A model generated the notes under the pieces. The model made no database searches. It saw only the letters and a list, made by a program, of their open reading frames with translations, and was not told where the DNA came from. Below, in pieces: positions 1 through 8,627 of a stretch of DNA of 64,000 nucleotides. Numbering within the stretch: the first letter of the stretch is position 1; each line of letters starts with the position of its first letter. This DNA is from Clostridia bacterium (lineage in GTDB: Bacteria > Bacillota > Clostridia > Acetivibrionales > DSM-2933). The stretch is from assembly GCA_026418275.1 (NCBI GenBank), contig JAOABQ010000044.1, positions 1-64,000 of the forward strand, in the 5' to 3' direction. A program made the translations under genes and the position numbers.

Positions 1-123
1 AAAATGAGAAGGGAAGTTGCTACATGGCAATTTCATAGAAACTTGCAGGGAGCTACTGTGAAGTGGCAATTTACGACAGAAGATGCAAGAATAAAATTGA
101 AAAGTCTGTACCCTAAAATTTAA
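1..123 (+). pseudogene. C-terminal end of an IS630-like transposase, cut by the window edge
   Basis: Frame 1 is open from the first base to a TAA at 121-123 and encodes 40 residues. The end, with W-x-F-T-T-x-D-A-R-x-K-L and then LYP, resembles the C-terminus of IS630-family DDE transposases, which cut and paste at TA sites. The rest of the gene lies outside the window, so it cannot be said whether it is intact. The SLH gene starts 30 bases downstream, so the right end of the element must lie between about 124 and the ribosome binding site near 139. Family call is from memory of the motif. Confidence 0.6.
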
Positions 124-153
124 GAGTTACAGACTACTAGGAGGAAATAAAAC

Positions 154-1395
154 ATGAAACTGAGAACAAAAATCATATCTGTAATGCTTGGATTGGTTAT
201 GACAGTGTCGGCAACAGCAGCAATCGGTGCGAATTCTGCCCAACAGGATGAAATCTCAGCCCTATTTGGGGGGAAAAAGCCTACTTTGAAGGATCTGGAA
301 GATAATAAGGAAAAACTAAAAGCGATTACACTTAAAAGATTTAAGGATGTAAAAGAAGGTGTTTTTTATATTACCAGTTTCTCCCTTCCAGAACTCCTTG
401 GAGCGGGCGGCATATCAGGTTACCCTGATGGAACCTTCCGTCCAAATGCCAATATCAAAACAGGGGAATACATAAAGTTACTGGTGGCCTCCATGGGATA
501 TACCGCACCTCCTGCCCCCAAAGGAAAGCCTTGGTACACAGGGTATGTGGATGTAGCAAAAAATCAGCTAAAAATCATATCATCTCAGGATAACTACAAT
601 TATGACAGTAATATTACACGTCTGGATATGGTAAAGCTGGAGTGTAAAATTCTTGGCCTCCAAATCGATGCAAATGATGTTTCTCCCATATTCACCGATG
701 CGCAGGGAACAGGGGATGAACGGTGGCTGAACCTAGCCTTTAAAGAGATGCTATTCAGAGGCTTCTACGATGGGAAAAACCGTACAGCCCAGCCGAATGC
801 GACAGCAACCAGAGGACAGGTAGCAGAAACGGTGATCCGTGCCCTGCAGTACCGTGACAACCCTGAACTCTTTAAAATAAAGCAGAGAGAATACTATGCC
901 AACCTTGAAAACGGTGTAAAGCCAACAGTAACACCCGCAGCAACACCTACCCCTCGTCCGGCAGGAAGTCCACCGCCTGTGACACCTGGTATCAGTGAAT
1001 ACCCCGGGGACAAGACAAAACAGGTGATGAATGGGTTTGTTATTCCGAAAATGGATTATACAAGCTTGGGGATTAGCGGAAGTGGAAATTCTAAGGATGC
1101 TGCATACTTCAAAGAGCACGACCATATAGACATAGATATTATGACAAATGTTGTGCTTCCTGACCTTGACAAGCAACTTCAACAGTTGCGGGAAATTATT
1201 ACTCCGGTCTTATCACCATCTGCTGTGAGCAGAATTATGGATTATACTGAGAGAAAGAAGACAAGGAAAGACCTTTTTAATGATGGTGGGTTTTGGTCTA
1301 CCGATGACAACCGAGCGATAGCGCTTATCTGTGGAACAACTGGAGTGCAAATCATTATCTTCGAGGTAGGTTTTAAACCATATGGGTGGCAGTAA
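154..1395 (+). CDS. S-layer homology (SLH) domain protein with a unique C-terminal domain
   Basis: A 413-residue secreted protein. A signal peptide (about residues 1-26, hydrophobic core then AxA-type site) is followed by three SLH-type repeats at about 80-130, 130-175 and 178-235; 'GYPDGTFRPNANI' in the first is a classic SLH core. A Pro/Thr linker follows (about 258-282), then a C-terminal region of about 115 residues I do not recognise. SLH domains bind pyruvylated secondary cell-wall polymer, so the protein should sit on the cell surface; csaB in this window makes that polymer modification. Start is ATG after TAGGAGG. It lies 21 bases before the next secreted-protein gene and is probably co-transcribed with it. 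An IS630-like transposase end lies directly upstream, so its promoter may be displaced or supplied by the element. Confidence 0.85.
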   Translation: MKLRTKIISVMLGLVMTVSATAAIGANSAQQDEISALFGGKKPTLKDLEDNKEKLKAITLKRFKDVKEGVFYITSFSLPELLGAGGISGYPDGTFRPNANIKTGEYIKLLVASMGYTAPPAPKGKPWYTGYVDVAKNQLKIISSQDNYNYDSNITRLDMVKLECKILGLQIDANDVSPIFTDAQGTGDERWLNLAFKEMLFRGFYDGKNRTAQPNATATRGQVAETVIRALQYRDNPELFKIKQREYYANLENGVKPTVTPAATPTPRPAGSPPPVTPGISEYPGDKTKQVMNGFVIPKMDYTSLGISGSGNSKDAAYFKEHDHIDIDIMTNVVLPDLDKQLQQLREIITPVLSPSAVSRIMDYTERKKTRKDLFNDGGFWSTDDNRAIALICGTTGVQIIIFEVGFKPYGWQ

Positions 1396-1416
1396 AAAAC
1401 TAGAGGGGGATTAAAA

Positions 1417-4400
1417 ATGAACAAAAAAGTATTTATAGTGATGATGATTTTAGTAAATATCACATCTTTGTTTGGGTATTCTTTTGCAGAACAAATAAAT
1501 ACAGATGTTTTCAAAAAGCCTCCTGGATTTCCGACAATGATTGATGATGGTGTTAAATATGCAAACAGGTATGTAGCTGATTTACTGCCGAGCAAATATG
1601 ATAATAGTAAGGATGGAAATTTATTCCAAAATGAAATTAGTATTAAAAAAGGTGGAATATTGCAGACGCCAATCCCTTTAAACAATCAATGTAATACGAG
1701 CAGTCCTCGTCCGGATGATGTTCAACCTAATGAATATGTAAATGATATAATGGATATCCTTATTGGCAATAGCAAGTTTGGTGAGCAGCAAGGGGCCAGG
1801 TTTTTAATCACATATGGGTATCCGAAAAAATATGATGCAAGTGTGGGGCGTTATCAGTATCTTGGGAAGAGTGTTTATGGTCCATATATTTCTAGTTACA
1901 AGTGGCCAAACGACGGTGAGGATGACAAAAGAGCTGTTGAAGAAAAAGAGTGGGAATACAAACCCTGGAAGAATAGTGAGTTATTCCCTAAATATGCCAT
2001 GGCGGAGGGAACTCCTTCACCAGGGATTACGTCCTTATCTACCCCAAATGCTTTTTCAAGGTATAATCCAGGGTGCGATATAGCTAAAGAGGCTTTCAAC
2101 TTTTGTAATGATCAAAATAACTTAGATATTTATAAAAATGATGCATATAAAGCCCGGATGGAAAAAATTATCCGTAAGGGCATTGCCGATAAAATCATTG
2201 AGGTAGCATCTATGCATGCTTTAGATCCGGCGCATTATGACATTTATTTCTGGTCGAGGGACAAAGGATACTTAAACCCTGAAACATTTGATAAAGAAAA
2301 TGGGGATGACCCGTATTATTGGTTCGACAGGACTTATATACTTCTCCCTCCTACAAAGTTTAACTTTGGAATAGGGGTATTATTTCATAAATTTAATGGT
2401 GTATGGCAATATGTTACCATTCCGCTACATCCGGATAATGTATGTGAAATCACTACCGAAATCATAGGCCTACCGGAAACACCAGTTTATCTTGCCAATA
2501 AAGCGGTTAACGGTGGAAATATTACAATAGATAACTTGTTATTCCAGACTAACCTTATCACCAACTACACCTTCGGTGACAGGTCAAAAGGGGCTGATAT
2601 CGACTATGGCTGGGTAAAAAAGTTTAGCTGTACTTTATCCGTAACTAACACTAGTAATAATCAAAAACTGATGAACGATATCAAAACTTCAGAAATAAGT
2701 AAGGCAGATAAAGACACTATCTTTAGGGATGGGAAAATAGTCAGTGATGCGGTAGATTTAGTGGTTGATTATGATAAGTTAAATGATGGAGAAAACAAAA
2801 TTCTTTTGCGTGCAACGGGTGAGTTGGAAATAGACGACGAGCATAAAGATGTTGACGGAAATAAAGATCACACCCCTATTAAGCTTGAAGTTACTTCGGA
2901 CAAGTATATCACCATTGTTAAGGGTGTTGTAAAAACTAAAACTTATACGCTTAAGTATGATGAATTAAGCATGAAAATTAGCCACGAAATTATGTCAAAC
3001 CCTATCAAAGCTAAGCTGAGCTTGCCTTCGAATACAACAGATAAAGAGTACTTTTGGGATGGAGACACAAAAGGATCTTTAAATGTAAAAGTAGAAACAG
3101 GTAAAACATTTCTCGAACCGTATCAAATTAATAATATTGACCCATTTAAGAGTACTGATGAGGAAGTTTTCAGATCCCCTAACGTAAGCTTTAGAATAGA
3201 TCGTGGGAATTTTAACGATAATCCGAAAGACCCATGGCTAAAGAACTTTAGTAACCCCGTTTATAAAACCGCAATATCGTACGGAGGCTATATTCAAAGA
3301 CCATATGCCTGGAACCAATATGAAGTTGTAGGATCAAAAGAAGTAACGAACCTGGATAGTACTAAAACAATTGAACCAGATTTGAAAGGGGTAAAACACA
3401 GCAGCTCCGATTCCATTGTAGCCCCTTTTTCACCAGCAGGATGGGACGAGCTAACATTCCAGGCTGAGGTATATAACGGTATGAACAAAGTTCCACGTGT
3501 CCCGGCCAGAAACTTCAGTTTTGGAACTAACGGTACAGATAACAACAAGGACAGTATTACACGAACCATCAACTGGATCAGTGATGCATACGATATTAAT
3601 ACACAACGCTGGATGCGTAATGTACGTGAGGATCATTCAGTAATTAGTACAGAAGAAAGGGATGGGCAGTATCCTAGAAGATTTACTCAGCAAAATACTG
3701 CAACCATAACGTATCAAAACGTTGAAACCATCCGGGGTGAATATAGCAAAGACAGAGCATTGTCAAAACAAGGTGTACAGGATGCTTCCAGTTATCAGCA
3801 TGCATTGTTTTCTACCGACAAGATGTTGAATAAGTTTGAATTCCCGATTAAATCCGGTTTTTACTTAAATCCGGCAGGCAAGTATAAAGTAACGGTTAAG
3901 TCGGAAATTTATAAGGATAGTAATCACTATAGCCTGGGAAACACTACAGCAGAACACCGGGAAATTGTAGATAAAGTAAAGAAGTCCTTTAAATATGAGA
4001 GTAACATTGTATACACCAAAGATTTCAGATCAACCAATTACTTCATGAATTACGGTCAATCCAACAATATATTAAATTCCCTGGTTTCTGTTGTACCGTC
4101 TACTGAGTCCGATCATGAAAAACTGGAGGTTTCAACAGGGCCTAACGACTCAACGCTGGACAAGCGTTACAAGGAGATCCTGGAAGGATGGCCAGAATCA
4201 AATACTGAAGAATCTTTGAAGGATTACAATTATGTAGAATACATAAAGGATGGAAACCTAAAGATTTACAAAGTAACCGAGACCACCGAAATCACCTTTA
4301 ATGTGAACCCAGGCCATAATCGATGCTATATATCTCCCAACCTGCCGAATTCAAAAACGCAGAGTGATTACTATGTCCGGTCTTGGTTTGATCCGATTAC

Positions 4401-4515
4401 GCTGAATTTGAAGAAGGATGAAAATGGGGACAAAGGTCAATTAACCACCAATAAGGTCAACTTAAAAGATAATAGCGTTAATATTATAGTTATGGGTTCC
4501 TTTTACGACCAATAA
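1417..4515 (+). CDS. large secreted protein of unknown function
   Basis: A 1032-residue protein with a clear signal peptide (residues 1-24, ending SFAEQ) and no other obvious membrane segment. The mature part is rich in Asn, Asp, Lys, Tyr and Thr, with beta-strand-like stretches and many short Gly/Asn turns, as in extracellular adhesin or sheath proteins. I recognise no catalytic motif, SLH, sortase or fibronectin domain. ATG follows AGAGGGGGA. It sits 21 bases after the SLH gene, so the SLH protein may be its cell-wall partner; that is inference. A 15-bp-stem hairpin follows the stop. Function unknown. Confidence 0.75.
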   Translation: MNKKVFIVMMILVNITSLFGYSFAEQINTDVFKKPPGFPTMIDDGVKYANRYVADLLPSKYDNSKDGNLFQNEISIKKGGILQTPIPLNNQCNTSSPRPDDVQPNEYVNDIMDILIGNSKFGEQQGARFLITYGYPKKYDASVGRYQYLGKSVYGPYISSYKWPNDGEDDKRAVEEKEWEYKPWKNSELFPKYAMAEGTPSPGITSLSTPNAFSRYNPGCDIAKEAFNFCNDQNNLDIYKNDAYKARMEKIIRKGIADKIIEVASMHALDPAHYDIYFWSRDKGYLNPETFDKENGDDPYYWFDRTYILLPPTKFNFGIGVLFHKFNGVWQYVTIPLHPDNVCEITTEIIGLPETPVYLANKAVNGGNITIDNLLFQTNLITNYTFGDRSKGADIDYGWVKKFSCTLSVTNTSNNQKLMNDIKTSEISKADKDTIFRDGKIVSDAVDLVVDYDKLNDGENKILLRATGELEIDDEHKDVDGNKDHTPIKLEVTSDKYITIVKGVVKTKTYTLKYDELSMKISHEIMSNPIKAKLSLPSNTTDKEYFWDGDTKGSLNVKVETGKTFLEPYQINNIDPFKSTDEEVFRSPNVSFRIDRGNFNDNPKDPWLKNFSNPVYKTAISYGGYIQRPYAWNQYEVVGSKEVTNLDSTKTIEPDLKGVKHSSSDSIVAPFSPAGWDELTFQAEVYNGMNKVPRVPARNFSFGTNGTDNNKDSITRTINWISDAYDINTQRWMRNVREDHSVISTEERDGQYPRRFTQQNTATITYQNVETIRGEYSKDRALSKQGVQDASSYQHALFSTDKMLNKFEFPIKSGFYLNPAGKYKVTVKSEIYKDSNHYSLGNTTAEHREIVDKVKKSFKYESNIVYTKDFRSTNYFMNYGQSNNILNSLVSVVPSTESDHEKLEVSTGPNDSTLDKRYKEILEGWPESNTEESLKDYNYVEYIKDGNLKIYKVTETTEITFNVNPGHNRCYISPNLPNSKTQSDYYVRSWFDPITLNLKKDENGDKGQLTTNKVNLKDNSVNIIVMGSFYDQ

Positions 4516-4566
4516 CGGGCGCCTTTCCTAAAGAAAATTATTGCGAATAAAAACCCTAACAAGCAT

Positions 4567-4605
4567 TTAACCCTACCTATCAACTTATATGATAGGTAGG
4601 GTTAA
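4567..4605. terminator. hairpin between convergent genes
   Basis: A perfect 15-bp inverted repeat (TTAACCCTACCTATC / GATAGGTAGGGTTAA) with a 9-base loop lies between two convergent genes. It lacks a long T-run on either side but its position fits a bidirectional terminator. Confidence 0.6.
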
Positions 4606-4657
4606 ATATATGTTGAAGCTCGTGTTCTCCAACAACACCTTATATAGTCAAACAACC

Positions 4658-5515
4658 TTACTTCTTAACAGGAATCCAAATTTCACATCTATAGTTCGGA
4701 GAGTAGGGGTCACCTTCAGGATAAATCTCAACCTGCGGTGCACAATCATGCTGGTACCCTGTAGCTGGGAACCACTCTGAAAATATCCTTCGCATAATAT
4801 CATGTGCAGCTTCGGGCAGTGCTCCGACAGATTCAAATACAGCCCAGTTTGCTGCCGGTATAGTTACAGAAGCATATCCTTCCGGAAATGCGCCTTCGAA
4901 TTCTTCAACACCTACCATATAGGTAAAATATCCTCCATCAAAATTCTCTAAATCCGTGCTTACACCTAGGACGCCGAGTTTGCCTGCCTTTGATCTGATC
5001 CACTCATACGAACCATCCTTCATGCACTCTTCCCAGAATTCGGGCACCTGTTTGAAGTTTTCTCCGTCTGCAGTAGTTATTCTTTTTTGTTTACCAACTA
5101 CGGTAAAACTCCCTTTTTCAATAATCTTATAATTCATATTCTTAGCTCCTTTAATTGAAATATGAAAGGATAGTCTAGGATATGCCTTGAGAGTTGTTCC
5201 CGGCTCGCGCGCAGCCGAGGGGCTTATTCCATGCATTTTTCTAAAAGCTTTCGTGAATGCTTCGGGTGTTTCATATCCATATTTATAAGCTATATCAATG
5301 ATTTTTTCACCCGATAGAATATCCTGTGCAGCGAGTGTAAGCTTTCTTCTGCGTACATATTCAGTAATTGTAATACCGGTTATAACATGGTACATACGCT
5401 GAAAGTGAAAGGTTGATGATAAGGCAATTTTCCCCACCTTCTCAATATCGATTTTTTCAGTTATGTTAGCCTCAAGATACTCTATTGCTTTGTTCATTGC
5501 GTCAAGCCAATCCAT
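4658..5515 (-). CDS. AraC-family regulator with GyrI-like effector domain
   Basis: A 285-residue transcription factor. Residues about 8-106 are an AraC-type double helix-turn-helix, with the family signature around 'IAYKYGYETPEAFTKAFRK'. Residues about 127-285 form a GyrI-like (SOUL/Rob-type) small-molecule-binding domain ending in an EIWIPV-like strand. Relatives such as Rob and BmrR-type sensors bind amphipathic compounds or drugs. The start chosen is the ATG at 5515 after GAGGAGAAAG; the frame stays open 50 codons further upstream but without homology or ribosome binding site. It stands alone with no obvious target gene next to it. Confidence 0.87.
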   Translation of the reverse strand: MDWLDAMNKAIEYLEANITEKIDIEKVGKIALSSTFHFQRMYHVITGITITEYVRRRKLTLAAQDILSGEKIIDIAYKYGYETPEAFTKAFRKMHGISPSAAREPGTTLKAYPRLSFHISIKGAKNMNYKIIEKGSFTVVGKQKRITTADGENFKQVPEFWEECMKDGSYEWIRSKAGKLGVLGVSTDLENFDGGYFTYMVGVEEFEGAFPEGYASVTIPAANWAVFESVGALPEAAHDIMRRIFSEWFPATGYQHDCAPQVEIYPEGDPYSPNYRCEIWIPVKK

Positions 5516-5725
5516 AAACTTTCTCCTCTCTATATCTATACTAAATGGTTTCTGCTTATTTGTCCTGTTTTTAAATGCTGACTGGTGACAGGGTTGAAAT
5601 ATGTAGTTTTGGTCGATCAACAGGCATTTTAATTTGATGTTATCTTGTTGGGGGCCACAAGTCAAGAGTAGGGCGGTAACCGTTAATCAAACAGATAGCC
5701 TGATTATACTGAACTTGCTGCGACA

Positions 5726-5899
5726 GCTAGGTTTATTAGGGGGAAAGAACATAAGCGCAGAGACTTTAGAGTATGTTAATCCGAGCGAGGATATGCAAAT
5801 CCACTGTTTGAAGCGAAGCGAGTTTGGATTTGCCCGAGCTGAATTTATATGCTCTAAAGACTTGAAGCATCATCGTTCTTGAAACCTAATCAACCTAGC
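5726..5899 (+). repeat. 174-bp long-hairpin repeat, copy 1
   Basis: The element begins GCTAGGTTTATTAGG and ends CCTAATCAACCTAGC, which pair as terminal inverted repeats. Inner segments also pair (AGACTTTAGAG with CTCTAAAGACT, and GCAAATCCA with TGGATTTGC), so the whole unit folds as one long imperfect hairpin. A second 174-bp copy lies inverted at 17857-18030 and is roughly 90% identical by eye. It encodes no convincing protein. It looks like a MITE or other mobile palindromic repeat and lies in the spacer between the divergent AraC gene and the ger operon. Confidence 0.8.
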
Positions 5900-5952
5900 A
5901 GAATAGACTAACTAAATTAAATTAGTATAGCATTAGGCCGCTATGAGGCTAC

Positions 5953-5982
5953 TGAATAAAAAAGCATACACTGTGAATACTA
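5953..5982 (+). promoter_or_regulatory. possible sigma-G promoter for the ger operon
   Basis: TGAATA at 5953-5958 and AATACTA at 5976-5982 are 17 bases apart, close to the forespore sigma-G pattern. It lies about 45 bases upstream of gerAB, whose relatives are sigma-G genes. Motif match by eye. Confidence 0.45.
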
Positions 5983-6024
5983 ACACTAGAGCACACAAAA
6001 ATTGTTGTCTTTGGTGAAAGTGAA

Positions 6025-7134
6025 ATGGATAAACGTAATAACGAGCTTCTTACACAAAATGAATTATTGTTTACTCTTATAGGTATTATTATCGGGGCAG
6101 GAATTCTGAGCCTTCCCAACGCTGTTGTGAGCGAGGCTAAGCAAGACGGTTGGATATCAACCATAATCGGTTCTATTTACCCTTTTTATATCATCCTGGT
6201 TGGAGCTATCATCATAAAAAAATACCCGGATAATAGCATAATGGATGTAAGCAAGCTTTGCTTCGGAAGGGTATTGGGCAATCTGCTGAATCTTTTGTTT
6301 ATGGCACAATTCCTGCTTTATGTCTTAGGTGTTATTGGAGCTGCACATAGTATCCTAAGGGTTTATGCTGTCTGGTTCATGACCCCCTTTAAGATCACCC
6401 TGGTACTTTTGCTGGTAGTTGTTTATATCAGCATAATCGGCCTGAAATGCATATCCAAATTAAACATATTGATGTTCTTTATAATTTTGTTGTATATGAT
6501 TTCATCTCTTACTGCTCTAAAAGTAGGAAGTTTGCTCAATATCCAGCCTGTTTTCGGTGCTGGTCTTGAGAAAATTATCAAAGGCAGTATAGAAACAACA
6601 TTTTCTTACGGCAATATGGAGCTGTTACTTTTAATTTATCCATTTGTAAGGAGTAAGGTCGCGGTTGTCAAAACAGCATTGAAGGCAGCCGTTATCGTAA
6701 TGGTTCTTTATACCTGGACTGTATTCATTACTATCTTTTATCTGGGGCCGGATGTAATTCCTAAAGCTCTATGGCCTTTCTTCTTTGTGAGTGAAAGTGT
6801 CAAAATACCTGTAATCACCAGCTTCCGATTCATTGCAATGGCTTTATGGACGCTGGTAATCATAAAGACAGCGACCAATCAATATTACGGGGCTACGGCA
6901 ATATTGAACAATATGCTTAAAAGAATAGACAGGAAATACATTTGCATAGCCTTAGCACCGATAATTTTGATATTTTCATTGTTATTTGACAATGAAGTGG
7001 CCAGACGTGACTTCTTTAGCAAAGTGATGCCTTGGGTAACATTGTTTAATATAGGATATGTAACAATAGTGGCTGTTTTTGCTTTGATTCTCAATAAGAA
7101 ACCGACCAAGCCCAGTGCGGAATATATGAGTTAG
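6025..7134 (+). CDS. gerAB: spore germination protein GerAB family (B subunit)
   Basis: A 369-residue integral membrane protein with about ten hydrophobic segments and the N-terminal 'GAGILSLPNAV' motif of the GerAB/amino-acid permease (APC) superfamily. In spores the B subunit sits in the inner membrane and binds or gates the germinant as part of the GerA-type receptor. ATG at 6025 follows a GGTGAAAG ribosome site. Its stop at 7132-7134 is contained in the ribosome site of the A-subunit gene, so translation is likely coupled. Gene order here is B-A-C. The germinant cannot be predicted. Confidence 0.9.
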   Translation: MDKRNNELLTQNELLFTLIGIIIGAGILSLPNAVVSEAKQDGWISTIIGSIYPFYIILVGAIIIKKYPDNSIMDVSKLCFGRVLGNLLNLLFMAQFLLYVLGVIGAAHSILRVYAVWFMTPFKITLVLLLVVVYISIIGLKCISKLNILMFFIILLYMISSLTALKVGSLLNIQPVFGAGLEKIIKGSIETTFSYGNMELLLLIYPFVRSKVAVVKTALKAAVIVMVLYTWTVFITIFYLGPDVIPKALWPFFFVSESVKIPVITSFRFIAMALWTLVIIKTATNQYYGATAILNNMLKRIDRKYICIALAPIILIFSLLFDNEVARRDFFSKVMPWVTLFNIGYVTIVAVFALILNKKPTKPSAEYMS

Positions 7135-7143
7135 GTGATTAAA

Positions 7144-8616
7144 TTGCATAAAATGAGCATTGACGATAAATTAAAAACACTGATTGATACAGCAGGAAAG
7201 AACATACCTTTAAAGACGAAGAGATTCTTGATAGGAAGGAGAGACCCTCTTCAGGCTGCTATTGTTTATGTTGACGGACTTGTAAACAAGGACATTCTAG
7301 ACAGAGACATCCTAACCCCCCTGATGCTTCATGTAAATGAGCATCTGCAGCCAGGCGACGGTATTGCAGCATATATTTGTGAGAGATACATTGCAGTTGG
7401 AGACACAGTTATTGAGGAAAACATTGTGAATGCAGCTAATTCCTTGAAATCTGGAATGACAATCCTCTTACTTGATGGAGTAAATGAATATACTCTGATA
7501 AATACTAAGGGCGGTTCATTTCGAAGCATTATAGAGCCAATGAATGAAACCTCCCTTAGAGGTTCCCGTGAGAGCTTTGTAGAGAATCTGGAATTAAACC
7601 TTAATATGATTGAAAGAATGGTAAAGGACAAAAATCTTTCCTTTGAGAGACTTATTATAGGTAGGCGGTCACAAACCAATCTGGTGCTGGTTTATATTGA
7701 TGATATTGTTGACAAGGACATTTTAAACAGCGTAAGGAAGAAAATCAAGGCAATTGACGTGGATTTCGTCACAGGCACTGGAATGGTGGAGCAGCTCATT
7801 GAACGCAGCACTTATACAATTTTCCCACAGGTAATTTACACGGAAAGGCCTGACAGAGTAGTTTCAAAGATAATGGAAGGCAGGATAGCAGTTATCATGA
7901 ACGGGGTACCTTTTGTGTTTACCTTGCCTGTTCTCTTTTTTGAGTTCTTTCATACAGTAGAGGATTACTACCTAAGGACCTTACTGTCCATAAGCTTAAG
8001 AATACTAAGAGCAATTTCTGTTTTTATTGTGCTTGTGTTACCATCCATATACCTCACGTTGGTAAAATTCAATGCCGAACTGATTCCTATTGATTTTATA
8101 GTGCCTATCATGCAGTCAAGGGTCGGAATACCGCTCACTCCCCTTATAGAAATACTGCTTGTCCAGGTTTTGATAGAATTACTCAGGGAAGGCGGTTTGA
8201 GGCTTCCTTCCAAAATTGCACAAACCATAAGCATAGTTGGAGGTATTATCATCGGCGACGCTGCAGTAGAGGGCAAGATAGTAAGCCCGAGCACCTTATT
8301 GGTCATTGGAGTGACAACAGTTGCATCCTTTGTTATTCCTAATCATGATATGTCTTTTGTAATAAGGCTCTTAGGATATCCAATGCTTATTCTTTCCAAC
8401 GAGATGGGGATATTCGGCATTTCCACCGGATTGATCCTGATCCTTGTACATCTGCTGTCTCTTAAGAGTTTTGGGGTTCCATACCTGACATTCTATAAGA
8501 GTGACCTGAAGGATATCCTTGTCAGGGCTCCTCTGTGGCAAATGACAAACAGACCTGAAGGCATACCGGTAAAGGACAAGGCCAAAGTGAGGAAAGCAGG
8601 ACAAGGTACCGAATGA
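7144..8616 (+). CDS. gerAA: spore germination protein GerAA family (A subunit)
   Basis: A protein of about 490 residues with a cytoplasmic N-terminal part (about 1-240) that carries two related 'F-x-I-G-R-R' segments, followed by about five membrane segments and the conserved 'PFVFTLPVLFFEFFHTVEDYY' region (split here for length) typical of GerAA. A subunits oligomerise in the spore inner membrane and form the ion channel of the receptor. The chosen start is TTG 7144, five bases after AGGTGA; GTG 7135 and ATG 7153 are in the same frame and remain possible. It is between the B and C subunit genes in one operon. Confidence 0.9.
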   Translation: MHKMSIDDKLKTLIDTAGKNIPLKTKRFLIGRRDPLQAAIVYVDGLVNKDILDRDILTPLMLHVNEHLQPGDGIAAYICERYIAVGDTVIEENIVNAANSLKSGMTILLLDGVNEYTLINTKGGSFRSIIEPMNETSLRGSRESFVENLELNLNMIERMVKDKNLSFERLIIGRRSQTNLVLVYIDDIVDKDILNSVRKKIKAIDVDFVTGTGMVEQLIERSTYTIFPQVIYTERPDRVVSKIMEGRIAVIMNGVPFVFTLPVLFFEFFHTVEDYYLRTLLSISLRILRAISVFIVLVLPSIYLTLVKFNAELIPIDFIVPIMQSRVGIPLTPLIEILLVQVLIELLREGGLRLPSKIAQTISIVGGIIIGDAAVEGKIVSPSTLLVIGVTTVASFVIPNHDMSFVIRLLGYPMLILSNEMGIFGISTGLILILVHLLSLKSFGVPYLTFYKSDLKDILVRAPLWQMTNRPEGIPVKDKAKVRKAGQGTE

Positions 8617-8627
8617 AAGGGTGAATT

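Noticed and set aside
1417..4515. Bacteriocin or toxin role for the 1032-residue secreted protein
   Set aside because: No toxin, pore-forming or immunity-gene signature is present; kept as unknown.
5634..5882. Open frame across the 174-bp repeat
   Set aside because: It covers the hairpin repeat, has no ribosome site, and the inverted copy at 17857 does not keep the frame.
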